NCBI GenBank assembly: GCA_033675265.1
Contig: JAUJYZ010000420.1
Coordinates: 185,001 to 249,000, forward strand
Source of the DNA: Actinostola sp. cb2023
Taxonomy: Eukaryota > Cnidaria > Anthozoa > Actiniaria > Actinostolidae
Direction: 5' to 3'
DNA: 64,000 bases
Below, piece by piece: positions 1-11,100 of this stretch. The notes under the pieces were generated by a model. It was not told the origin of the DNA. It made no database searches and saw only the letters and a program-made list of their open reading frames with translations. The stretch's first letter is position 1. Every line of letters starts with the position of its first letter. Both the position numbers and the translations under genes were made by a program.

Positions 1-278
1 GGCCTATAATTACACTGTAGGCACTTAATTTATATATTGTATATTGTATATTTATTTATTGTTCTAGTCAAGCGTTTTTAACATGGCTCGGGAGATTGGG
101 TAACCACTCCTTACGTTATTGACTTTAAATAAATTATTATTATTATGGTGCTGATGTTCAAGAAAATGGCATGCATGGAACCAATTTTTGAATCTGTCTG
201 TTTTGTGTAATCATTGATCTGTTAATATTGAAAAAGCCATTCATTGTTTGTACAGGTTCTTCATAGTGAACATACAGA
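1..278. other. Intronic or intergenic AT-rich flank, no gene recognised
   Basis: This stretch precedes the first tandem array and has no Gly-X-Y coding pattern on either strand. It holds TATTGTATATTGTATA-like low-complexity sequence near 37-60 and a short ATT run near 135-147. It most likely belongs to the intron upstream of the first readable collagen exon, because the array that follows runs to within about 20 bases of that exon. Confidence 0.4.
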
Positions 279-1043
279 CACATAAGTACACATGCATCAA
301 TTACTTAACCTCACATAAGTACATATGCATCAATTACTTAACCTCACATAAGTACATATGCATCAATTACTTAACCTCACATAAGTACATATGCATCAAT
401 TACTTAACCTCACATAAGTACACATGCATCAATTACTTAATCTCACATAAGTACACATGCATCAATTACTTAACCTCACATAAGTACACATGCATCAATT
501 ACTTAACCTCACATAAGTACATATGCATCAATTACTTAACCTCACATAAGTACATATGCATCAATTACTTAACCTCACATAAGTACACATGCATCAATTA
601 CTTAACCTCACATAAGTACATATGCATCAATTACTTAACCTCACATAAGTACATATGCATCAATTACTTAACCTCACATAAGTACATATGCATCAATTAC
701 TTAACCTCACATAAGTACATATGCATCAATTACTTAACCTCACATAAGTACACATGCATCAATTACTTAACCTCACATAAGTACATCTGCATCAATTACT
801 TAACCTCACATAAGTACACATGCATCAATTACTTAACCTCACATAAGTACATATGCATCAATTACTTAACCTCACATAAGTACACATGCATCAATTACTT
901 AACCTCACATAAGTACATATGCATCAATTACTTAACCTCACATAAGTACATATGCATCAATTACTTAACCTCACATAAGTACATATGCATCAATTACTTA
1001 ACCTCACATAAGTACATATGCATCAATTACTTAACCTCACATT
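279..1043. repeat. 33-bp tandem repeat array (~23 copies) in the intron upstream of collagen exon A
   Basis: A 33-bp unit (core CATAAGTACATATGCATC, then AATTACTTAACCT) is repeated head to tail about 23 times. The only common variation is ACATATG versus ACACATG, plus single changes such as the ATCTGC copy near 785. Since 33 is divisible by three, the array is open in one frame (period-11 peptide), but this is a by-product and not a protein. The last copy ends about 20 bases before exon A at 1064, so the array fills the end of the intron. Each unit contains ACTTAAC, a passable branch-point-like sequence; whether it is used is unknown. Confidence 0.93.
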
Positions 1044-1063
1044 TTATGTTGATGTACTTGAAG

Positions 1064-1270
1064 GGCCAAAAAGGTGTTCCCGGAGTGCCCGGATTTCCTG
1101 GAAAGAAAGGCGATGCAGCAGATGACAGGATAGAAGTTGGCCCAGGCCCCAAGGGTTATCCAGGGCCTCTAGGATCTAAAGGTGTGCCAGGAACCACAGG
1201 TCCTCCTGGTGCTGCAGGCCTCGAAGGAAACTTTGGGAAGAAGGGTGCTATAGGTGAAACTGGGGCAAGG
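1064..1270 (+). CDS. Collagen triple-helix exon A (internal exon, partial gene)
   Basis: An internal exon of 207 bases (69 codons, phase 0 at both ends) encodes Gly-X-Y repeats. It opens [16 protein letters not shown] and closes [12 protein letters not shown]. An acceptor TTGAAG precedes it and a strong donor GTGAGTAAG follows. The Gly-X-Y register is interrupted once by DAADDRIEV, an acidic break of the kind seen in non-fibrillar and type VI-like collagens. The exon joins exon B in frame (GAR then GDL). The product would be an extracellular matrix chain that trimerises through the triple helix. An open frame runs into it from the upstream 33-bp array, but that is array sequence and not an N-terminus. 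The upstream exons lie outside the window. Confidence 0.88.
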
Positions 1271-1465
1271 GTGAGTAAGTGCATGTTTTCAAGTGGACAA
1301 AACTGCTGTAGCGAGAATTCAATATTGAGACTTTTAGACTCGAAAAAAGTCTTGGAGAAGAAATGAACTGGGAAAACAAACCTTGATGTTATGTGCAATG
1401 GATGGATTCCCAATCCTGAAAAACCTGGAGGGATTTTCATTTGACCATCCTTTGATCACTCTTAG

Positions 1466-1667
1466 GGCGATCTAGGTAGCGATGGCACACCAGGACCCAC
1501 AGGTGATTCAGGAGAAAAGGGGAGGAAAGGAGCTAAGGGTGAACCACCCACAGTGATTCCTGTACCAGATGTTGGAGACAAGGGACAGAGAGGAGATACT
1601 GGTGAAGAAGGAGTCACTGGTGATCAGGGCGACAAAGGACCAAAAGGAGCAGGCCCACGAAACCCAG
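1466..1667 (+). CDS. Collagen triple-helix exon B with RGD motif and GC donor
   Basis: An internal exon of 202 bases enters in phase 0 after CTCTTAG and leaves in phase 1. It encodes GDLGSDGTPGPTGDSG, a register break around EPPTVIPVPDVG, then GDKGQRGDTGEEG and GDQGDKGPKGAG. It contains an Arg-Gly-Asp tripeptide in a Gly-X-Y context, a candidate integrin-binding site by analogy with type VI collagens (inference). No GT donor fits the end of the coding pattern; the best site is CCCAG followed by GCAAGC, a GC-AG intron donor. The final residues (GPRNP) are out of strict register, so the exact 3' boundary is less certain than the body. The intron to exon A is only 195 bases. Confidence 0.8.
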
Positions 1668-2185
1668 GCAAGCAAAAAGCATTTAGCAAAAGCTACATTT
1701 TCACCCCTTCCCTTTGTTTATCAAGCAGTATATCAAAAACTAAAAATAATTATGGGATGGGGCGGTCCCTTGCACCAAGGGGCTGTAGCGGTTCCTGGCC
1801 CTCACCTTTGCTCAGGGCAGCTATATGTAATTGTTGGTACTGTAACTTACCTACTACACTATATGTTGTAGTTGTTTAGTATCGATTAAAGAGCGGCCAT
1901 GTCATGGACATAGCCATATTTTCGCCAAACCTGGTCTTGTTTTTCCTTCGCGAACGAGCTCAGCACATATTGCATGTTTACTATATCTAGTTTGTTACTG
2001 TTTTGAGCCATAAATATATAAAATAATGATAATAATAATAATAATTTAATAATGCAGTATAATGAGGATCTAGTTGACACTCTTTGTGCCCTTAATTGTC
2101 GGCATCTTTTTTGGCAAATACCTTTAATTATAAATAAAAGTCTGCCTAATATCCAAAGGTAAAGTAAAACTTGTTGCTATTCATT
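1668..2185. other. Single-copy start of the intron between collagen exons B and C
   Basis: AT-rich intronic sequence begins at the proposed GC donor. It contains an (AAT)n run at about 2020-2053 and no collagen pattern. Two overlapping open frames of about 100 codons start in the preceding exon and run on into the intron; they carry no recognisable domain and are read-through of the exon. Nothing else is recognised. Confidence 0.5.
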
Positions 2186-2429
2186 AGCTAGACTAAGTAA
2201 GTAAATAAGTAAGACAGTAAGTAATCCTTTAGCTAGACTAAGTAAGTAAATAAGTAAGACAGTAAGTAATCCTTTAGCTAGACTAAGTAAGTAAATAAGT
2301 AAGACAGTAAGTAATCCTTTAGCTAGACTAAGTAATCCTTTAGCTAAATAAGTAAGACAGTAAAGTAAGTAATCCTTTAGCTAGACTAAGTAAGTAAATA
2401 AGTAAGACAGTAAGTAATCCTTTAGCTAT
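2186..2429. repeat. 45-bp tandem repeat array (~5 copies) rich in GTAAG motifs
   Basis: A unit beginning AGCTAGACTAAGTAAGTAAA recurs every 45 bases (starts at 2186, 2231, 2276), followed by a truncated, rearranged copy near 2320-2370 and a last full copy. Each full unit carries three GTAAG motifs, two of them GTAAGT, the canonical 5' splice-site core. The array lies within the intron between exons B and C, about 150 bases before exon C. Confidence 0.9.
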
Positions 2430-2579
2430 TTCAAAATGTAAGGCAAGTATCTGTAAACTTCTGGCTCCTGGAAGAACAGTTTCCACCGAAGGGGTTGTGG
2501 ATGTTAAATACGGCTGTGCTATGATCAGTTGGTTTACTCACACATTCATTCACATATTTAATCCATTCTTTCCTGTTAG

Positions 2580-2756
2580 ATTTTCTCAAAGCACAAGGTC
2601 CCCCAGGTAACACAGGAGCACAAGGTAAACAAGGACCAGCAGGAGAAGCGGGTGACACTGGCAGTCCTGGTCCTGAAGGCATTCCTGGATCATACGGACG
2701 TGATGGTCTAAACGGCACTAGTAGATCTGGAAAAGATGGACTTCCAGGACCTAAAG
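2580..2756 (+). CDS. Collagen triple-helix exon C
   Basis: An internal exon of 177 bases (59 codons, phase 1 at both ends) follows the acceptor TTCCTGTTAG. It encodes [14 protein letters not shown], then [16 protein letters not shown], and ends GKDGLPGPK with a split glycine codon before the donor GTACTACT. Asn-Gly-Thr in GLNGTSRSG is a possible N-glycosylation sequon and coincides with a small register break. With this acceptor the junction to exon B reads NPDFLKAQG, a second interruption. A weaker acceptor 12 bases downstream (CTCAAAG, exon start 2592, 165 bases, same phase) would shorten it. I prefer 2580 for its better pyrimidine tract and because the length equals that of exon D. Confidence 0.82.
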
Positions 2757-2798
2757 GTACTACTGCTGTCCGTGACTTTAATAGATCAAAGTAGTATT

Positions 2799-5700
2799 AG
2801 TTATGATGTATGATAGTATATAGTGCTTATTAATTGGGACTCACTCTCTACATAGGTGAAAGGGGTTGACAAGTTATGATGTATGATAGTATATAGTGCT
2901 TATTAATTGGGGATCACTCTCTACATAGGTGAAAGGGGTTGACAAGTTATGATGTATATAGTGCTTATTAATTGGGACTCACTCTCTACATAGGTGAAAG
3001 GGGTTGACAAGTTATGATGTATGATAGTATATAGTGCTTATTAATTGGGGATCACTCTCTACATAGGTGAAAGGGGTTGACAAGTTATGATGTATGATAG
3101 TATATAGTGCTTATTAATTGGGGATCACTCTCTACATACAGTTGAAAGGGGTTGACAAGTTATGATGTATGATAGTATATAATGCTTATTAATTGGGGGA
3201 TCACTCTCTACATAGGTGAAAGGGGTTGACAAGTTATGATGTATGATGTATATAGTATATAATGCTTATTAATTGGGGATCACTCTCTACATAGGTGAAA
3301 GGGGTTGACAAGTTATGATGTATGATAGTATATAATGCTTATTAATTGGGGATCACTCTCTACATAGGTGAAAGGGGTTGACAAGTTATGATGTATGATA
3401 GTATATAGTGCTTATTAATTGGGGATCACTCTCTACATAGGTGAAAGGGGTTGACAAGTTATGATGTATGATAGTATATAATGCTTATTAATTGGGGCTC
3501 ACTCTCTACATAGGTGAAAAAGGGGTTGACAAGTTATGATGTATGATAGTATATAGTGCTTATTAATTGGGGCTCACTCTCTACATAGGTGAAAGGGGTT
3601 GACAAGTTATGATGTATGATAGTATATAGTGCTTATTAATTGGGGATCACTCTCTACATAGGTGAAAGGGGTTGGCAAGTTATGATGTATGATAGTATAT
3701 AGTGCTTATTAATTGGGGCTCACTCTCTACATAGGTGAAAGGGGTTGACAAGTTATGATGTATGATAGTATATAGTGCTTATTAATTGGGGCTCACTCTC
3801 TACATAGGTGAAAGGGGTTGGCAAGTTATGATGTATGATAGTATATAGTGCTTATTAATTGGGGCTCACTCTCTACATAGGTGAAAGGGGTTGACAAGTT
3901 ATGATGTATGATAGTATATAGTGCTTATTAATTGGGGCTCACTCTCTACATAGGTGAAAGGGGTTGACAAGTTATGATGTATGATAGTATATAGTGCTTA
4001 TTAATTGGGGCTCACTCTCTACATAGGTGAAGGGGGGTTGGCAAGTTATGATGTATGATAGTATATAGTGCTTATTAATTGGGGCTCACTCTCTACATAG
4101 GTGAAAGGGGTTGACAAGTTATGATGTATGATAGTATATAGTGCTTATTAATTGGGGCTCACTCTCTACATAGGTGAAAGGGGTTGACAAGTTATGATGT
4201 ATGGCTCACTCTCTACATAGGTGAAAGGGGTTGACAAGTTGTATAGTATATATAGTGCTTATTAATTGGGGCTCACTCTCTACATAGGTGAAAGGGGTTG
4301 ACAAAGTTATGATGTATGATAGTATATAGTGCTTATTAATTGGGGCTCACTCTCTACATAGGTGAAAGGGGTTGACAAGTTATGATGTATGATAGTATAT
4401 AGTGCTATATTAATTGGGGCTCACTCTCTACATAGGTGAAAGGGGGGTTGACATTGGGGCTCACTCTCTACATAGGTGAAAGGGGTTGACAAGTATGATG
4501 ACAAGTTATGATGTATGTATGATAGTATATAGTGCTTATTAATTGGGGGGCTCACTCTCTACATAGGTGAAAGGGGTTGACAAGTTATGATGTGATGTAT
4601 ATAGTACTCTCTACATAGGTGAAAGGGGTTGACAAGTTATGATGTATGATAGTATATAGTGCTTATTAATTGGGGCTCACTCTCACTCTCTACATAGGTG
4701 AAAGGGGTTGACAAGTTATGATGTATGATAGTATATAGTGCTTATTAATTGGGGCTCACTCTCTACATAGGTGAAAGGGGTTGACAAGTTATGATGTATG
4801 ATAGTATATAGTGCTTATTAATTGGGGCTCACTCTCTACATAGGTGAAAGGGGGGACAAGTTATGATGTATGATGTATATAGTGTATGATAGTATATAGG
4901 GGTGCAAGTTATGATTATTAATATAGTGGGCTCACTCTCTACATAGGTGAAAGGGGTTGACAAGTTTATGTGTATGATAGTATATAGTGCTTATTAATTG
5001 GGGCTCACTCTCTACATAGGTGAAAGGGGTTGGCAAGTTATGATGTGCTTATTATGATAGTATATAGTGCTTATTAATTGGGGCTCACTCTCTACATAGG
5101 TGAAAGGGGTTGGCAAGTTATGATGTATGATAGTATATAGTGCTTATTAATTGGGGCTCACTCTCTACATAGGTGAAAGGGGTTGGCAAGTTATGATGTA
5201 TGATAGTATATAGTGCTTATTAATTGGGGCTCACTCTCTACATAGGTGAAAGGGGTTGACAAGTTATGATGTATGATAGTATATAGTGCTTATTAATTGG
5301 GGCTCACTCTCTACATAGGTGAAAGGGGTTGACAAGTTATGATGTATGATAGTATATAGTGCTTATTAATTGGGGCTCACTCTCTACATAGGTGAAAGGG
5401 GTTGGGGTTGTGCTTATTAATTGGGGCTCACTTCTACATGAAAGGGGTATTATAGTATGATAGTATAGTGCTTATTAATTGGGGCTCACTCTCTACATAG
5501 GTGAAAGGGGTTGACAAGTTATGATGTATGATAGTATATAGTGCTTATTAATTGGGGCTCACTCTCTACATAGGTGAAAGGGGTTGACAAGTTATGATGT
5601 ATGATAGTATATAGTGCTTATTAATTGGGGCTCACTCTCTACATAGGTGAAAGGGGTTGACAAGTTATGATGTATGATAGTATATAGTGCTTATTAATTG

Positions 5701-7905
5701 GGGCTCACTCTCTACATAGGTGAAAGGGGTTGACAAGTTATGATGTATGATAGTGCTTATTATTGGGGTAGTTATGATGTATGATAGTATATAGTGGGGC
5801 TCACTCTCTACATAGGTGAAAGGGGTTGACAAGTTATGATGTATGATAGTATATAGTGCTTATTAATTGGGGCTCACTCTCTACATAGGTGAAAGGGGTT
5901 GACAAGTTATGATGTATGATAGTATATAGTGCTTATTAATTGGGGCTCACTCTCTACATAGGTGAAAGGGGTTGACAAGTTATGATGTATGATAGTATAT
6001 AGTGCTTATTAATTGGGGCTCACTCTCTACATAGGTGAAAGGGGTTGACAAGTTATGATGTATGATAGTATATAGTGCTTATTAATTGGGGCTCACTCTC
6101 TACATAGGTGAAAGGGGTTGACAAGTTATGATGTATGATAGTATATAGTGCTTATTAATTGGGGCTCACTCTCTACATAGGGGTTGTTATGAATGATAGG
6201 GCTTATTTGACATAGGTGAAAGGGGTTGACAAGTTATGATGTATGATAGTATATAGTGCTTATTAATTGGGGCTCACTCTCTACATAGGTGAAAGGGGTT
6301 GACAAGTTATGATGTATGATAGTATATAGTGCTTATTAATTGGGGCTCACTCTCTACATAGGTGAAAGGGGTTGACAAGTTATGATGTATGATAGTATAT
6401 AGTGCTTATTAATTGGGGCTCACTCTCTACTACATAGGTGAAAGGGGTTGACAAGTTATGATGTGATGTATATATGATATATATGACAAGTGCTTATTAA
6501 TTGGGGCTCACTCTCTACATAGGTGAAAGGGGTTGACAAGTTATGATGTATGATAGTATATAGTGCTTATTAATTGGGGCTCACTCTCTACATAGGTGAA
6601 AGGGGTTGACAAGTTATGATGTATGATAGTATATAGTGCTTATTAATTGGGGCTCACTCTCTACATAGGTGAAAGGGGTTGACAAGTTATGATGTATGAT
6701 AGTATATAGTGCTTATTAATTGGGGCTCACTCTCTACATAGGTGAAAGGGGTTGACAAGTTATGATGTATGATAGTATATAGTGCTTAGTGCTTATTAAT
6801 TGGGGCTCACTCTCTACATAGGTGAAAGGGGTTGACAAGTTATGATGTATGATAGTATATAGTGCTTATTAATTGGGGCTCACTCTCTACATAGGTGAAA
6901 GGGGTTGACAAGTTATGATGTATGATAGTATATAGTGCTTATTAATTGGGGCTCACTCTCTACATAGGTGAAAGGGGTTGACAAGTTATGATGTATGATA
7001 GTATATAGTGCTTATTAATTGGGGCTCACTCTCTACATAGGTGAAAGGGGTTGACAAGTTATGATGTATGATAGTATATAGTGCTTATTAATTGGGGCTC
7101 ACTCTCTACATAGGTGAAAGGGGTTGACAAGTTATGATGTATGATAGTATATAGTGCTTATTAATTGGGGCTCACTCTCTACATAGGTGAAAGGGGTTGA
7201 CAAGTTATGATGTATGATAGTATATAGTGCTTATTAATTGGGGCTCACTCTCTCTACATAGGTGAAAGGGGTTGGCAAGTTATGATGTATGATAGTATAT
7301 AGTGCTTATTAATTGGGGCTCACTCTCTACATAGGTGAAAGGGGTTGGCAAGTTATGATGTATGATGTATATAGTGATAGTATATAGTGCTTATTAATTG
7401 GGGCTCACTCTCTACATAGGTGAAAGGGGTTGACAAGTTATGATGTATGATAGTATATAGTGCTTATTAATTGGGGCTCACTCTCTACATAGGTGAAAGG
7501 GGTTGACAAGTTATGATGTATGATAGTATATAGTGCTTATTAATTGGGGCTCACTCTCTACATAGGGTGAAAGGGTTTGACAAGTTATGATGTATGATAG
7601 ATATATAGTGCTTATTAATTGGGGCTCACTCTCTACATAGGTGAAAGGGGTTGACAAGTTATGATGTATGATAGTATATAGTGCTTATTAATTGGGGCTC
7701 ACTCTCTACATAGGTGAAAGGGGTTGACAAGTTATGATGTATGATAGTATATAGTGCTTATTAGTGCTTATTATGAATTGGGGCTCACTCTCTACATAGG
7801 TGAAAGGGGTTGACAAGTTATGATGTATGATAGTATATATAGTGCTTATATATAGTGCTTATTAATTGGGGCTCACTCTCTACATAGGTGAAACAGGTTG
7901 GCAAG
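2799..7905. repeat. 73-bp tandem repeat array (~70 copies) carrying duplicated 3' splice sites of exon D
   Basis: The 73-bp unit runs GTGAAAGGGGTTGACAAG, TTATGATGTATGATAG, TATATAGTGCTTATTAATTG, GGGCTCACTCTCTACATAG and repeats about 70 times. The last copy is the genuine intron/exon boundary of exon D, where CTCTCTACATAG is followed by GTGAAACAGGTTGGCAAG. Each unit therefore contains the acceptor and a close copy (16 of 18 bases) of the exon start. Early copies read GGGGATCACT and later ones GGGGCTCACT, and TTGACAAG alternates with the exon-like TTGGCAAG. Scrambled or truncated copies occur near 4200-4260, 4440-4620, 4850-4930, 5400-5470, 5745-5800, 6180-6220, 6460-6490 and 7750-7860. Confidence 0.95.
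7870..7888 (+). promoter_or_regulatory. Authentic 3' splice site of exon D, last of ~70 near-identical acceptors
   Basis: GGCTCACTCTCTACATAG is the same sequence found at the equivalent point of the upstream 73-bp units. It is singled out as the real acceptor only because what follows keeps the Gly-X-Y frame (split glycine, then ETGWQGVRG), whereas every decoy runs into a stop within a few codons. Confidence 0.75.
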
Positions 7906-8064
7906 GTGTTCGTGGAGAGCAAGGGAACAAGGGCAATGTAGGAATGTCTGGAAATCCAGGTGCCTCTGGCCTATCTGGTCCTCAAGGAACGAAAGGAGAA
8001 CCAGGAGATTCGCCTCCAGGTCCTCCTGGAGAATTCGGAGTTGATGGATGGAACGGAACCAAAG
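7888..8064 (+). CDS. Collagen triple-helix exon D
   Basis: An internal exon of 177 bases (59 codons, phase 1 in and out) encodes ETGWQGVRGEQGNKG, then GNPGASGLSGPQGTKG, GPPGEFGVDGWNGTK and a split glycine before donor GTAATAAT. One short break (GDSPPGPPG) shifts the register. Trp occurs twice, unusual inside a triple helix. Asn-Gly-Thr near the end is a potential N-glycosylation sequon. Its first ~18 bases are the source, or the last member, of the 73-bp array upstream. It lies between the two largest left-arm arrays and joins exon C and exon E in matching phase. Confidence 0.88.
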
Positions 8065-8197
8065 GTAATAATAATATAATAATTGTTTATTATAATATAA
8101 TTGAAAAATGATAAATGTTTTATATACATTTAAGACTTATATGGGACACTATATATGTTTTATCATAGAGACACGTTTTGGCAAATGACTTATATGT

Positions 8198-11100
8198 CAT
8201 GTCAATTATATTGTGTTGTAATGATGACACTGATGACAGACGAGTAGGATTGTGATGGTGATGATGCATTGATCATGTCAATTATATATTGTGTTGTAAT
8301 GATGACACTGATGACAGACGAGTAGGATTGTGATGGATGATGATGCATTGATAATGTCAATTATATTGTGTGTTGTAATGATGACACTGATGACAGACGA
8401 GTAGGATTGTGATGGTGATGATGCATTGATAATGTCAATTATATTGTGTGTTGTAATGATGACACTGATGACAGACGAGTAGGATTGTGATGGTGATGAT
8501 GCATTGATCATGTCAATTATATTGTGTGTTGTAATGATGACACTGATGACAGACGAGTAGGATTGTGATGGTGATGATGCATTGATCATGTCAATTATAT
8601 TGTGTGTTGTAATGATGACACTGATGACAGACGAGTAGGATTGTGATGGTGATGATGCATTGATCATGTCAATTATATTGTGTGTTGTAATGATGACACT
8701 GATGACAGACGAGTAGGATTGTGATGGTGATGATGCATTGATCATGTCAATCATGTCAATTACATTGTGTGTTGTAATCATGACACTGATGACAGACGAG
8801 TAGGATTGTGATGGTGATGATGCATTGATAATGTCAATTATATTGTGTGTTGTAATGATGACACTGATGACAGACGAGTAGGATTGTGATGGTGATGATG
8901 CATTGATCATGTCAATTATATTGTGTGTTGTAATGATGACACTGATGACAGACGAGTAGGATTGTGATGGTGATGATGCATTGATCATGTCAATTATATT
9001 GTGTGTTGTAATGATGACACTGATGACAGACGAGTAGGATTGTGATGGTGATGATGCATTGATCATGTCAATTATATTGTGTGTTGTAATGATGACACTG
9101 ATGACAGACGAGTAGGATTGTGATGGTGATGATGCATTGATAATGTCAATTATATTGTGTGTTGTAATGATGACACTGATGACAGACGAGTAGGATTGTG
9201 ATGGTGATGATGCATTGATCATGTCAATTATATTGTGTGTTGTAATGATGACACTGATGACAGATGAGTAGGATTGTGATGGTGATGATGCATTGATCAT
9301 GTCAATTATATTGTGTGTTGTAATGATGACACTGATGACAGACGAGTAGGATTGTGATGGTGATGATGCATTGATAATGTCAATTATATTGTGTGTTGTA
9401 ATGATGACACTGATGACAGACGAGTAGGATTGTGATGGTGATGATGCATTGATCATGTCAATTATATTGTGTGTTGTAATGATGACACTGATGACAGACG
9501 AGTAGGATTGTGATGGTGATGATGCATTGATCATGTCAATTATATTGTGTGTTGTAATGATGACACTGATGACAGACGAGTAGGATTGTGATGGTGATGA
9601 TGCATTGATAATGTCAATTACATTGTGTGTTGTAATCATGACACTGATGACAGACGAGTAGGATTGTGATGGTGATGATGCATTGATCATGTCAATTATA
9701 TTGTGTGTTGTAATGATGACACCGATGACAGACGAGTAGGATTGTGATGGTGATGATGCATTGATCATGTCAATTATATTGTGTTGTAATGATGACACTG
9801 ATGACAGACGAGTAGGATTGTGATGGTGATGATGCATTGATAATGTCAATTATATTGTGTGTTGTAATGATGACACTGATGACAGATGAGTAGGATTGTG
9901 ATGGTGATGATGCATTGATCATGTCAATTATATTGTGTGTTGTAATGATGACACTGATGACAGACGAGTAGGATTGTGATGGTGATGATGCATTGATAAT
10001 GTCAATTATATTGTGTGTTGTAATGATGACACTGATGACAGACGAGTAGGATTGTGATGGTGATGATGCATTGATAATGTCAATTACATTGTGTGTTGTA
10101 ATCATGACACTGATGACAGACGAGTAGGATTGTGATGGTGATGATGCATTGATAATGTCAATTACATTGTGTGTTGTAATCATGACACCGATGACAGACG
10201 AGTAGGATTGTGATGGTGATGATGCATTGATCATGTCAATTATATTGTGTGTTGTAATGATGACACTGATGACAGACGAGTAGGATTGTGATGGTGATGA
10301 TGCATTGATCATGTCAATTATATTGTGTGTTGTAATGATGACACTGATGACAGACGAGTAGGATTGTGATGGTGATGATGCATTGATCATGTCAATTATA
10401 TTGTGTTGTAATGATGACACTGATGACAGACGAGTAGGATTGTGATGGTGATGATGCATTGATCATGTCAATTATATTGTGCGTTGTAATGATGACACTG
10501 ATGACAGACGAGTAGGATTGTGATGGTGATGATGCATTGATCATGTCAATTACATTGTGTGTTGTAATCATGACACTGATGACACACGAGTAGGATTGTG
10601 ATGGTGATGATGCATTGATCATGTCAATTATATTGTGTGTTGTAATGATGACACCGATGACAGACGAGTAGGATTGTGATGGTGATGATGCATTGATCAT
10701 GTCAATTATATTGTGTTGTAATGATGACACTGATGACAGACGAGTAGGATTGTGATGGTGATGATGCATTGATAATGTCAATTATATTGTGTGTTGTAAT
10801 GATGACACTGATGACAGATGAGTAGGATTGTGATGGTGATGATGCATTGATCATGTCAATTATATTGTGTGTTGTAATCATGACACTGATGACAGACGAG
10901 TAGGATTGTGATGGTGATGATGCATTGATCATGTCAATTATATTGTGTTGTAATGATGACACTGATGACAGATGAGTAGGATTGTGATGGTGATGATGCA
11001 TTGATCATGTCAATTATATTGTGTGTTGTAATGATGACACTGATGACAGACGAGTAGGATTGTGATGGTGATGATGCATTGATCATGTCAATTATATTGT

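Noticed and set aside
248..1366. 372-codon open frame on the + strand
   Set aside because: Its first ~265 codons are the 33-bp array and its last part is intron. Only 1064-1270 is a real exon, with its own acceptor and donor.
1156..1440. Proline-rich frames antisense to collagen exons (also 2431-2718, 14861-15061, 57899-58099)
   Set aside because: The antisense of Gly-X-Y coding sequence is always Pro/Gly-rich and open; the sense strand has the splice sites and the regular glycine spacing.
8278..9849. 523-codon open frame on the - strand, and similar frames in 8.3-14.5 kb and 58.3-63.2 kb
   Set aside because: All are a 26-residue period imposed by the 78-bp intronic array, broken only where 76-bp units shift the frame. 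They have no start context, domain or non-repeat part.
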